NCBI RefSeq assembly: GCF_040393045.1
Contig: NZ_JBEBUX010000040.1
Span: forward strand, 1 to 30,416
Length of the DNA stretch: 30,416 nt
Direction: 5' to 3'
DNA from: Pollutimonas bauzanensis_A
GTDB taxonomy: Bacteria; Pseudomonadota; Gammaproteobacteria; Burkholderiales; Burkholderiaceae_B
Part shown: positions 24,132 through 30,416 of the stretch, piece by piece
Position numbering within the stretch: the stretch's first letter is position 1
Layout: each line of letters opens with the position of its first letter
Translations under genes and position numbers: made by a program
Notes under the pieces: model-generated
What the model saw: only the letters and a program-made list of their open reading frames with translations
What the model was told of the DNA's origin: nothing
Database searches by the model: none

Positions 24132-24590
24132 TCATTCCTGCTTCAGTAAATGTTCGCGCAAGGTTTCCAATGCTTGTTTGGTGGTTGCCAGTTCGTCTGT
24201 GGAACACTGCACGGCGCACATTACCGATTCAGGCACCGATTCAGCCTTGGCCTGTAAAGCACGACCAGCGGCGGTAAGCGACACGATGACTTGACGCTCG
24301 TCGTTAGTGGCGCGCCTGCGCCGCAACAAGCCTGCCGCCTCGAGCCGCTTGAGTAAAGGGGTCAATGTGGCCGAGTCCAGGAACAGCCGTGCGCCGATGT
24401 CGGACACAGTCAATTCGTCGCGCTCCCACAGCACCAGCATGACCAGATACTGAGGATAAGTCAGCTCCAATTCGCGCAACAGTTTTCGATATACCTTGTT
24501 CATGGCCAATCCGGTGGAATACAGCGCAAAGCAGAGCTGGTCATCCAACAGTAGTCCGGGCGAACGTGGCGATGAGGCTTTTGATTTCAT
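24132..24590 (-). CDS. ohrR: MarR-family organic hydroperoxide sensor OhrR, 2-Cys type
   Basis: Repressor of ohr inactivated by peroxide oxidation. In the 152-residue product the peroxidatic cysteine is Cys20 (LLLDDQLCFALYSTG), followed by a MarR winged helix (LTYPQYLVMLVLWERDELTVSDIGARLFLDSATLTPLLKRLE). C-terminal Cys125 and Cys129 fit the resolving cysteine of 2-Cys OhrR (Cys127 in Xanthomonas). The start is ATG 24590, giving the normal N-terminus; a TTG at 24626 lies beyond the operator. Autoregulation is supported by the operator copy at 24600-24619. Confidence 0.95.
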   Translation of the reverse strand: MKSKASSPRSPGLLLDDQLCFALYSTGLAMNKVYRKLLRELELTYPQYLVMLVLWERDELTVSDIGARLFLDSATLTPLLKRLEAAGLLRRRRATNDERQVIVSLTAAGRALQAKAESVPESVMCAVQCSTDELATTKQALETLREHLLKQE

Positions 24591-24599
24591 AAGTGCAAT

Positions 24600-24619
24600 A
24601 TTAAATCGCGCACTATTTA
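24600..24619. promoter_or_regulatory. OhrR operator, ohrR promoter
   Basis: ATTAAATCGCGCACTATTTA, nearly identical to the ohr operator at 24081-24100 (18 of 20), begins 10 bp upstream of the ohrR start. It contains TAAAT/ATTTA arms and points to autoregulation. Confidence 0.75.
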
Positions 24620-24668
24620 AATGCAAGGTTTTTTAAAAAGCGCAGATCAAAACCCAGGCAGGCGGTCA

Positions 24669-24691
24669 TTTGACAGCAAGATTTGGAGCGC
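24669..24691 (+). promoter_or_regulatory. Candidate Ada box upstream of ogt
   Basis: CAT-TTGACA-GCAA (24667-24679) fits the E. coli Ada operator layout AAT-N6-GCAA at six of seven fixed positions. The 23-bp element around it shares 18 positions with one upstream of ada (25286-25308), including the 10-bp core GACAGCAAGA and a GGAG. It lies 84 bp before the ogt start. An extra AAAGCGCA, reminiscent of part of the E. coli ada site, is at 24637-24644. Confidence 0.55.
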
Positions 24692-24752
24692 ACTACGTCG
24701 GCTTTTTACGTAGACTTGATGAAACTGGACTGACTTCCATGGAGATGATGTC

Positions 24753-25277
24753 ATGAGATTGCGACAAAACAAGATCCCCTCTCCCATTGGCGAGATGCTG
24801 CTGATTACGGACGAGCAAGAGACCGTCCGGGCACTGGATTTCGACGGCTACCAGCCCCATTTGCATCAGCTTCTTCAGCGGCATTACGGCGACTATAGCT
24901 TGACCGATGCCGCACACGACAGCGATATCGCACGACGCCTCCAACGCTATTTTTCTGGCGACCTTGGCGCGCTGGAAGACATCCGCGTCGCTACCAACGG
25001 CAGCCCATTTCAACAACAGGTTTGGAGCGCCCTACGCAAGATCCCGCCAGGCCAGGTTCTAAGCTATAGCGATCTGGCCGCCCAACTAGGGCAGCCCAAG
25101 GCAGCACGCACAGTCGGCGGCGCCAATGCCACCAATCCGATTGCGATTATCGTTCCCTGTCATCGTATCATCGCCAAGAATGGAAACCTGACGGGCTTTG
25201 CATGGGGACTGGAACGCAAGCGCTGGCTACTCACGCATGAACGCGCTGTTCTACACTATAAAAGTACGGCACGTTAA
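24753..25277 (+). CDS. ogt: Methylated-DNA--[protein]-cysteine S-methyltransferase
   Basis: Suicidal repair protein that takes the alkyl group from O6-alkylguanine onto its cysteine. The 174-residue product has the acceptor Cys136 in the PCHR motif (IIVPCHRII), the helix-turn-helix of the DNA-binding domain (LSYSDLAAQLGQPKAARTVGGANATNPI) and the closing NLTGFAWGLERKRWLL. The N-terminal domain is typical of Ogt. ATG 24753 has GGAG 8 nt upstream. It sits 88 bp ahead of ada, so some co-transcription is possible, but ada carries its own candidate Ada box. Confidence 0.95.
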   Translation: MRLRQNKIPSPIGEMLLITDEQETVRALDFDGYQPHLHQLLQRHYGDYSLTDAAHDSDIARRLQRYFSGDLGALEDIRVATNGSPFQQQVWSALRKIPPGQVLSYSDLAAQLGQPKAARTVGGANATNPIAIIVPCHRIIAKNGNLTGFAWGLERKRWLLTHERAVLHYKSTAR

Positions 25278-25283
25278 CCACAA

Positions 25284-25308
25284 AATTCGACAGCAAGAGT
25301 CGGAGTGT
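25284..25308 (+). promoter_or_regulatory. Candidate Ada box upstream of ada
   Basis: AAT-TCGACA-GCAA (25284-25296) is an exact match to the E. coli Ada-box layout AAT-N6-GCAA. It begins 82 bp before the ada start, and the surrounding sequence repeats the element in front of ogt. This supports a self-regulating ada with ogt in the same regulon. Confidence 0.6.
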
Positions 25309-25365
25309 TCTTTATGGATAAACCTTTTACAGTGAATCCATCTAACGAACAGAACGGACCTCGCC

Positions 25366-26472
25366 ATGAAATACAGCTCTCTTCCTACCGCGAACGCAAC
25401 ACACGCTACCGAACTTGACCCTCGCTGGGCAGCGGTTCTTGCCCGCGACCCAGGTGCCGATGAAAAATTCGTGTATGCCGTCAAAACCACCGGCATCTAT
25501 TGCCGGCCAAGCAGCCCAACACGCCTGCCCAAGGCTGAAAATGTTGAATTCTTCGACACCCCGGAAGCGGCTCAGGCAGCGGGCTACCGACCCAGCCGCC
25601 GCGCCGCGGCCGATCAATCGACAATAGCCGCTCAGCATGCATCGCTTATCGCAGCGGCGTGCCGTTATATCGAAACGGCCGAACACGGCCCCACGCTGAC
25701 TGAACTGGCCGAGCAGGCACAACTAAGCAACTATCATTTCCATCGTTTGTTCAAGTCGGCCACGGGCCTTACGCCGAAAGCTTACGCAGACGCCCATCGC
25801 GCACGACGCATGCGCGATGGGCTGGATGGCAACGAATCCATTACTGATGCCATCTACGATGCCGGCTTCAATTCCAACAGCCGCTTTTATGAAGCCGCCA
25901 ATCACAGGCTGGGCATGCGCCCTAAAGACTACCGGGCTGGCGGCGCCAACACCCAGATTCATTTCGCCATTGGCGAATGCTCGCTGGGATCCATTCTTGT
26001 CGCGAAAAGCGAACGGGGTGTATGCGCCATCCTGATGGGTGAAGATCCCGACCAGCTCGCGCGCGATCTGCAAGACCAGTTCCCCAATGCCAGCCTTGTC
26101 GGCGCCGATGCAGGCTTTGAACAAGTGGTCGCAAAAGTGGTGGGGCTGGTTGAAGCGCCAAATCTGGGGCTCGATCTGCCGCTGGATGTACGAGGCACGG
26201 CGTTTCAAGAGCGCGTCTGGCAGGCGCTACGCGACATACCGGCTGGCACAACCGCCAGCTATGCAGAAATCGCGCAACGCATTGATATGCCCAAAGCGGT
26301 ACGCGCCGTCGCACAAGCTTGCGGCGCCAACCATTTGGCGGTTGCGATCCCATGCCACCGCGTTGTGCGCAGCGATGGGAATCTTTCGGGCTATCGCTGG
26401 GGAGTGGAGCGTAAACGCGAACTGCTGGAACGAGAGGCAGCGGCTGTAAACAAGCGTCAGCAACCTGTGTGA
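25366..26472 (+). CDS. ada: Ada-type bifunctional regulator/methyltransferase with degenerate zinc site
   Basis: In E. coli, Ada repairs O6-methylguanine through a C-terminal Cys and methylphosphotriesters through N-terminal Cys38, one of four zinc ligands; methylation of Cys38 switches it to an activator. The 368-residue product has all domains: Ada_Zn-like (1-85), AraC-type HTH (about 90-190) and methyltransferase (about 195-355) with acceptor Cys330 in PCHRVV. In the zinc domain only Cys46 (GIYCRPSS, the Cys38 position) remains; the other ligand positions are Ser50, Ser77 and Ala80 (RPSRRAAAD). Spacing is unchanged, so these are substitutions. The HTH appears intact. The start at ATG 25366 has a poor ribosome-binding site. 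Confidence 0.93.
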   Translation: MKYSSLPTANATHATELDPRWAAVLARDPGADEKFVYAVKTTGIYCRPSSPTRLPKAENVEFFDTPEAAQAAGYRPSRRAAADQSTIAAQHASLIAAACRYIETAEHGPTLTELAEQAQLSNYHFHRLFKSATGLTPKAYADAHRARRMRDGLDGNESITDAIYDAGFNSNSRFYEAANHRLGMRPKDYRAGGANTQIHFAIGECSLGSILVAKSERGVCAILMGEDPDQLARDLQDQFPNASLVGADAGFEQVVAKVVGLVEAPNLGLDLPLDVRGTAFQERVWQALRDIPAGTTASYAEIAQRIDMPKAVRAVAQACGANHLAVAIPCHRVVRSDGNLSGYRWGVERKRELLEREAAAVNKRQQPV

Positions 26473-26608
26473 TCTTCTACCTTATTCAACGTTTAAAGTT
26501 TCGATCTTTTATATCAAAAAGTAATATACAACATCCTTATAAGTCGTAGCGGTTTGATTCCAGCCCTGCTAATGTAGTGAACTTCACACGACTTGTATTG
26601 CCTACTGC

Positions 26609-27616
26609 ATGACTACTTATTCCTCACGACGCTTGCTTCCATTCTTTTCTCGTATCGCCAAAGGGGCTGTCGTGGGGTCCGCCCTGCTTGCCGCCAGTTC
26701 GAGCTTTGCCGCCGAATGGCCCGAGCGTCCCATCACCATGCTGATGGGCTTTTCCGCTGGCTCAGGTGTCGACGTCATTGCCCGAGGAATCCAGGAACCT
26801 TTGCAAGAAGCATTGGGGGTTCCTCTAATTATCGACTACCGCGCGGGAGCTGGCGGTAACCTGGCATCGGCCGCAGTGTCTCGCGCCAAACCCGACGGGT
26901 ACACAATACTGCTGGGGACAGCAGCAACGCATGGCATCAACCCCGCCATATACAAAGACCTGCCCTTTGATGCCGAAGCCGACTTCACGCCTATCACCCC
27001 ATTGGTTGACGTATCGAACGTGCTGACCATCAACCCCAAGGTCATCGACGTGACAACCGTGGAGCAGTTCATTGCCGAGGTCAAGGCCAATCCAGGCAAG
27101 TACAACTTCGCTTCCACCGGCATCGGAACGGGAACCCAGCTTGCTTTCGAAGAGTTCAATGCGAAGGCCGGTCTGAAAATGGTTCACGTCCCTTATAAAG
27201 GCGGACCTGAAGCGCTGCAGTCCGTCGTCAAAGGGGAAACCTGCTGCATCTTTAATCAAGTGCAAACCGTACTGGGCCAATACAAGGCCGGTACAGTGCG
27301 CCTTTTGGGCGTAACCACGAGCAAACGCGTCGATGTCGTCAAGGAAATACCGACTATTGCCGAATCGGGTTTACCTGGCTTCGAAAGTTATATCTGGTTC
27401 GGTCTATTCGGACCTAAAGACATGGATCCCGCGCTGGTAAACAAAATCAATGCCGCCGCTACAAAGGCGTTGCAAGATCCCGAGGTAGTCAAGCGCCTGA
27501 CGGCCACCGGCAATACCATTCATATCTCGTCGCCGGAAAAATTCCGTCAGACAGTGCATGAAAATCGCAAGAAGTGGGTCGAAGTCGTCAAAGCGGCGGG
27601 TTTGACGCCGCAGTAG
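26609..27616 (+). CDS. Bug/TctC-family tripartite tricarboxylate transporter substrate-binding protein
   Basis: Periplasmic solute-binding protein of 335 residues. A basic signal sequence (SRRLLPFFSRIAKGAVVGSA) is followed by a hydrophobic core and cleavage near residue 35 (SSFAA-EW). The mature part has the family pattern: WPERPITMLMGFSAGSGVDV, YRAGAGGNLASAAVSRAKPDGYTILLG, GTQLAFEEFNAKAG, VHVPYKGGPEAL and the hinge VTTSKR. The Cys-Cys pair in ETCCIFN is uncommon for these proteins. No tctA or tctB membrane genes adjoin it: it is one of the many orphan Bug receptors of Alcaligenaceae, and its ligand is unknown. It converges with an araC gene. Confidence 0.93.
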   Translation: MTTYSSRRLLPFFSRIAKGAVVGSALLAASSSFAAEWPERPITMLMGFSAGSGVDVIARGIQEPLQEALGVPLIIDYRAGAGGNLASAAVSRAKPDGYTILLGTAATHGINPAIYKDLPFDAEADFTPITPLVDVSNVLTINPKVIDVTTVEQFIAEVKANPGKYNFASTGIGTGTQLAFEEFNAKAGLKMVHVPYKGGPEALQSVVKGETCCIFNQVQTVLGQYKAGTVRLLGVTTSKRVDVVKEIPTIAESGLPGFESYIWFGLFGPKDMDPALVNKINAAATKALQDPEVVKRLTATGNTIHISSPEKFRQTVHENRKKWVEVVKAAGLTPQ

Positions 27617-27644
27617 GCGAGACAAGGCATACGGCGATGGTAGC

Positions 27645-28448
27645 CTAACTATCAACAGCAAAAAATTCGCGCGGTGTCGCACCCATTTGCTCGCGGAACG
27701 CCGCAACGAATGCAGACATGCTCTGATAGCCGCAAGCCAGCGCGACATCGGTAACGCGCTCGCCGCGTTCCAACATTGGCAGCGCGCTAAACGAGCGGAA
27801 ACGCTGCCGCCAGAGGCGGAAACTCAAACCCGTTTCCTTCCGGAACAAGCGACTTAAGGTCTTGTCTGAAACACCCAGTTCGCGACTAAAAAACAATAAA
27901 GTCTTGCCGCTGTCCGGATTTGCCTGCAGGCTAGCGCAAAGCGCGCGTAACCTGGCGTCTTTAGGCCAAGGCAGCATTAACTCCGCCTCGGGCGCGCACG
28001 CCAACTGATCCAGCAACACGCCTGCCAAGCGCCCATCGGGGCCCTTTTCATCATATTGAACCGGCAATGTACTGAAGCTGCGGATCAACTCTCGCAGCAA
28101 TGCCCCCACAACCAAGACTCGACATTGGTCTCCCGCCAATGGGGCCGCATTCTCGTCAATGTATAAGCTGCGAATTTCCGTATGTTTCGAGCACTTAACG
28201 CCGTGCGGCATACCAGCTGGAATCCATATGGCGCGCAGTGGCGGCGCCATAAACCGGCCCGCTGCCGTAGTCACCTCGATCACGCCCCGAACCGCGTACG
28301 ACAGTTGCGCCCAAGCATGGCTATGGCGACGCTGAATAGCGCGATTGGGCAATGCCTGCGCATGGCCGTATACAGGGCGCGGCAACACGCGCAGCGCCTT
28401 TAATTGCGTTGCTGCATCTTGAAAAATGTCCGTTGGGCGATGTTTCAT
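27645..28448 (-). CDS. AraC-family transcriptional regulator with N-terminal cupin
   Basis: A 267-residue regulator. The N-terminal half is a cupin-like sensor (RHSHAWAQLSYAVRGVIEVTTAAGRFMAPPLRAIWIPAGMPHGV). The C-terminal AraC double HTH runs about 165-262: FFSRELGVSDKTLSRLFRKETGLSFRLWRQRFR, then RVTDVALACGYQSMSAFVAAFREQMGATPREF. It starts at ATG 28448, divergent from the SBF-type transporter gene 88 bp away, so it likely controls that transporter. An inverted repeat CGTTAA (28459-28464) / TTAACG (28484-28489) in the gap is a weak operator candidate. Confidence 0.93.
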   Translation of the reverse strand: MKHRPTDIFQDAATQLKALRVLPRPVYGHAQALPNRAIQRRHSHAWAQLSYAVRGVIEVTTAAGRFMAPPLRAIWIPAGMPHGVKCSKHTEIRSLYIDENAAPLAGDQCRVLVVGALLRELIRSFSTLPVQYDEKGPDGRLAGVLLDQLACAPEAELMLPWPKDARLRALCASLQANPDSGKTLLFFSRELGVSDKTLSRLFRKETGLSFRLWRQRFRSFSALPMLERGERVTDVALACGYQSMSAFVAAFREQMGATPREFFAVDS

Positions 28449-28536
28449 ATCCGTTCAGCGTTAAACATAAGTTGGCCGATAGGTTAACGTGCGCCTCAAT
28501 GCCGCACAACTGTCTTCAAACCAACTCGTTCCGACT

Positions 28537-29547
28537 ATGAATCGCCTGCGCCTGCTCTTCGATAATTTCACCCTGATTCTTATAGCCGTCGTCATCGCCG
28601 CCACGCTAGTGCCGGCGCATGGCCGGGGCGCCGTCATATTCGACTGGGCCACCACCCTGGCCATTGGACTGCTGTTTTTCCTGCATGGCGCCAAGCTATC
28701 CCGCGACGCTGTCATTGCCGGGGCTACGCACTGGCGTCTGCACCTGTTGGTATTTGGCTGTACCTTCGTCATGTTTCCCCTCATCGGCTGGGGGCTCAAG
28801 CCGGTGCTGGAACCACTGCTGGGCGAACCGCTTTACATCGGCCTGTTCTATCTTTGCGTATTGCCCGGAACTGTCCAGTCGGCTATCGCCTTCACCGCGA
28901 TTGCACGCGGCAATGTCCCCGCAGCAGTCTGCAGCGCCTCGGCATCCAGCCTTATCGGCATTGGGCTCACGCCGCTGCTTCTAAAAGTTTTTCTGGATGC
29001 CGACGCCGGCGCCAGCACAGCATCAACCATGGATGCCGTCACTCACATCAGCGTCCAGTTGCTATTGCCGTTTCTGACAGGGCATTTCCTGCGCCCCTGG
29101 ATAGGCGGCTGGGTCGACCGCAATCGGGCGTGGCTAGTCAATGTAGACCAAAGCTCTATTCTTCTTGTTGTGTATACCGCATTCAGCGCCTCGGTAATCG
29201 GCGGGCTGTGGCAAACTGTGCCAGTCAATGCGCTGTTGGTCTTGACGATAATATGCTGCGTATTGTTGGCACTGGTGCTTTACGCCACGACATGGCTGGC
29301 CCGCCGCTTCGGCTTCAACAAAGAAGATGAAATCACCATCGTTTTTTGCGGTTCGAAGAAAAGCATGGCTACCGGCGTACCCATGGCGCAGGTGCTGTTC
29401 AGCAGCAGCGCTATCGGCCCCGCACTGCTGCCCCTGATCATATTCCATCAGATTCAACTCATGGTATGCGCAGTACTGGCCCAGCATTATTTCAGGCGTG
29501 GCCAAAACCTGGGAACACATACGGCAACTTCCGGCAAAATGGGCTAG
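28537..29547 (+). CDS. Bile acid:sodium symporter-like (SBF/YfeH family) transporter
   Basis: An inner-membrane transporter of 336 residues with about ten hydrophobic segments. Family-typical parts are DWATTLAIGLLFFLHGAKLSRDAVIAG near the start, LPGTVQSAIAFTAIARGNVPAAVCSASASSLIG in the cross-over region (with the polar/small residues where sodium sites are found in related proteins) and FCGSKKSMATGVPMAQVLF near the end. The frame opens at GTG 28489; ATG 28537 (MNRLRLLFDNFTLILIA) gives the normal N-terminus, although no strong ribosome-binding site is seen. It is divergent from the araC gene and 9 bp ahead of a small membrane protein. Substrate unknown. Confidence 0.88.
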   Translation: MNRLRLLFDNFTLILIAVVIAATLVPAHGRGAVIFDWATTLAIGLLFFLHGAKLSRDAVIAGATHWRLHLLVFGCTFVMFPLIGWGLKPVLEPLLGEPLYIGLFYLCVLPGTVQSAIAFTAIARGNVPAAVCSASASSLIGIGLTPLLLKVFLDADAGASTASTMDAVTHISVQLLLPFLTGHFLRPWIGGWVDRNRAWLVNVDQSSILLVVYTAFSASVIGGLWQTVPVNALLVLTIICCVLLALVLYATTWLARRFGFNKEDEITIVFCGSKKSMATGVPMAQVLFSSSAIGPALLPLIIFHQIQLMVCAVLAQHYFRRGQNLGTHTATSGKMG

Positions 29548-29556
29548 GATTACGTC

Positions 29557-29904
29557 ATGTACGAATCGAAAAGCGAATCTTTGTTGCCTGCATGGCATTT
29601 CATGTTGCGCATGTTCAAGCATGTCGGTCTGGCTATCGCTATCGTGTTGGTAACGCTATCGATCGGAGTACTGGGGCATTTGTGGCTGGAGCCCATCCAT
29701 TGGCACGACGCCACATTGAATATATCGCTGATACTGGCGGGCATCGGCCCCTTTATCATGCCGGTCAGCTTCGGCGGGAAAATATTCTTCGCGTTCTACA
29801 GCATTCTGGTTGGCCTGGTATTTATCGCAACGCTGGGACTGATACTGGCGCCGCTCGCCCATCGCTTGATCCACAAGTTCCATTTGGATGATGATGCCGA
29901 TTGA
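29557..29904 (+). CDS. Small membrane protein with two-TM channel-like C-terminal half
   Basis: A 115-residue protein with three hydrophobic stretches (about 23-45, 52-65 and 72-100). The arrangement loosely resembles the second half of a two-TM ion channel: a re-entrant-like NISLILAGIGPFIMPVSFGGKIFFAFYSILVGLVF followed by LAPLAHRLIHKFHLD. The K+ selectivity signature TVGYG is absent, so function is not assigned. It starts 9 bp after the SBF-type transporter stop and is likely co-transcribed. Similar short proteins occur in other proteobacteria as hypothetical membrane proteins. Confidence 0.7.
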   Translation: MYESKSESLLPAWHFMLRMFKHVGLAIAIVLVTLSIGVLGHLWLEPIHWHDATLNISLILAGIGPFIMPVSFGGKIFFAFYSILVGLVFIATLGLILAPLAHRLIHKFHLDDDAD

Positions 29905-29959
29905 TCACGGCATGCTTCAGCGGCTTTGGTTAAGTTCGAGACGCACAGATTTCACAGAG

Positions 29960-30391
29960 CTAAATCAAAGCAGCCAGCACATTTTTTAGTTCCAGCGGCA
30001 GGGACACCGGACGGCGGGTTTCCTTGTCGACGTATACATGAACAAAATGCCCATGTGCAGCGCTTAGCGATTCGCCTTTCTTGAAGATTCCTATTTCATA
30101 GCGCACGCTGCTATTACCCAGCTTGGCGACTTTGAAACCCGCTTCAATCGCATCCGGAAAAGCGATCGACGAAAAATACTGACAACTGGTTTCCACAACC
30201 AGGCCGATGACAGCCCCGCCATGTATATCGAGCACACCTTGTTCAAGCAAGTAGCCATTAACAGCAGTATCGAAGTACGAGTAATACGTCACATTATTGA
30301 CATGCCCATATACATCGTTGTCCATCCACCTTGTGGTGATCGGCGAAAAAACCTTGAAGTCAGAACGCTGACGAGCTTGTGGTTTACCCAT
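29960..30391 (-). CDS. Acyl-CoA thioesterase, 4HBT hot-dog family
   Basis: A 143-residue single hot-dog protein. The active-site region is RWMDNDVYGHVNNVTYYSYFDTA: Asp24 and Asp26 precede the GHVNN motif on the long hot-dog helix. IGLVVETSCQYFSSIAFPDAIEAG and VRYEIGIFKKGE provide the strands, and a HVYVDKETRRPV segment is typical of the 4HBT/YbgC-like thioesterases. Substrates range from short to long acyl-CoA in this family and are not specified here. It is a single gene on the minus strand with the start at ATG 30391, near the window end. Confidence 0.92.
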   Translation of the reverse strand: MGKPQARQRSDFKVFSPITTRWMDNDVYGHVNNVTYYSYFDTAVNGYLLEQGVLDIHGGAVIGLVVETSCQYFSSIAFPDAIEAGFKVAKLGNSSVRYEIGIFKKGESLSAAHGHFVHVYVDKETRRPVSLPLELKNVLAALI

Positions 30392-30416
30392 TTTTATTTA
30401 TCGATAATCAGTTGAT

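Noticed and set aside
24637..24644. AAAGCGCA, resembling part of the E. coli ada operator
   Set aside because: It does not keep the AAT-N6-GCAA layout and is not repeated before ada. The element at 24667-24691 is the better candidate, so this was not listed separately.
24693..24713. CTACGT/ACGTAG inverted repeat before ogt
   Set aside because: The arms are 6 bp with a 9-nt loop and are not repeated before ada, so it may be chance.

Overview
The window reads as chromosome of a Burkholderiales betaproteobacterium, most likely Alcaligenaceae (relatives of Bordetella, Achromobacter or Pusillimonas). The basis is gene content and order: a DUF3460-scpA-panC unit, a pilD-coaE-zapD unit, an orphan Bug/TctC-type binding protein, a 2-Cys OhrR/Ohr pair, an AcnA with a long internal linker, and moderate-to-high GC. 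No RNA genes, CRISPR arrays, transposases or phage genes were seen. The assignment comes from recognising families, not from a database search.

Layout. 1-1178 (-): N-terminal part of an RND efflux adaptor (MdtA-like) running off the left edge. 1440-3631 (-): zapD, coaE and a type IV prepilin peptidase. 3630-4289 (+): an NlpE-like lipoprotein whose start codon overlaps the prepilin peptidase start. 4306-4536 (-): a small LuxR-type HTH protein. 4644-6598 (-): DUF3460, scpA, panC. 6671-8125 (+): a DHA2-type multidrug MFS protein, converging with acnA (8127-10946, -). 10947-11760 is an 814-bp gap holding a probable acnA promoter, a 227-bp composite inverted repeat and a 16-bp tandem repeat. 11761-12725 (+): yceI and a DUF2061 membrane protein behind a strong Fur box. 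12757-14952 (-): a MASE3-GGDEF-EAL protein. 15446-15655 (+): a cold-shock protein with a promoter that predicts a leader of about 250 nt. Then rlmF (+), an FAD monooxygenase (-) and panD (+).

The right half is rich in alkylation and peroxide defence: alkB, ohr/ohrR and tandem ogt/ada within 8 kb, interrupted by a GABA catabolic unit (MocR/GabR regulator divergent from gabT-gabD). 26609-27616 (+) is an orphan TTT substrate-binding protein. It is followed by an AraC regulator divergent from an SBF-type transporter, a small membrane protein coupled to that transporter, and a 4HBT thioesterase.

The most interesting signals are in the ogt-ada segment. The Ada protein keeps only one of the four zinc-binding cysteines of the N-terminal methyl-phosphotriester switch (three are replaced by Ser, Ser and Ala), yet both ogt and ada carry matching upstream elements that fit the Ada-box layout AAT-N6-GCAA. 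Other notable items are two near-identical OhrR operators, a 32-bp-phased direct repeat in the gab divergent promoter, the composite palindrome near 11.3 kb, a prepilin peptidase without the usual cysteine cluster, and a probably catalytically dead GGDEF domain fused to an intact EAL domain.
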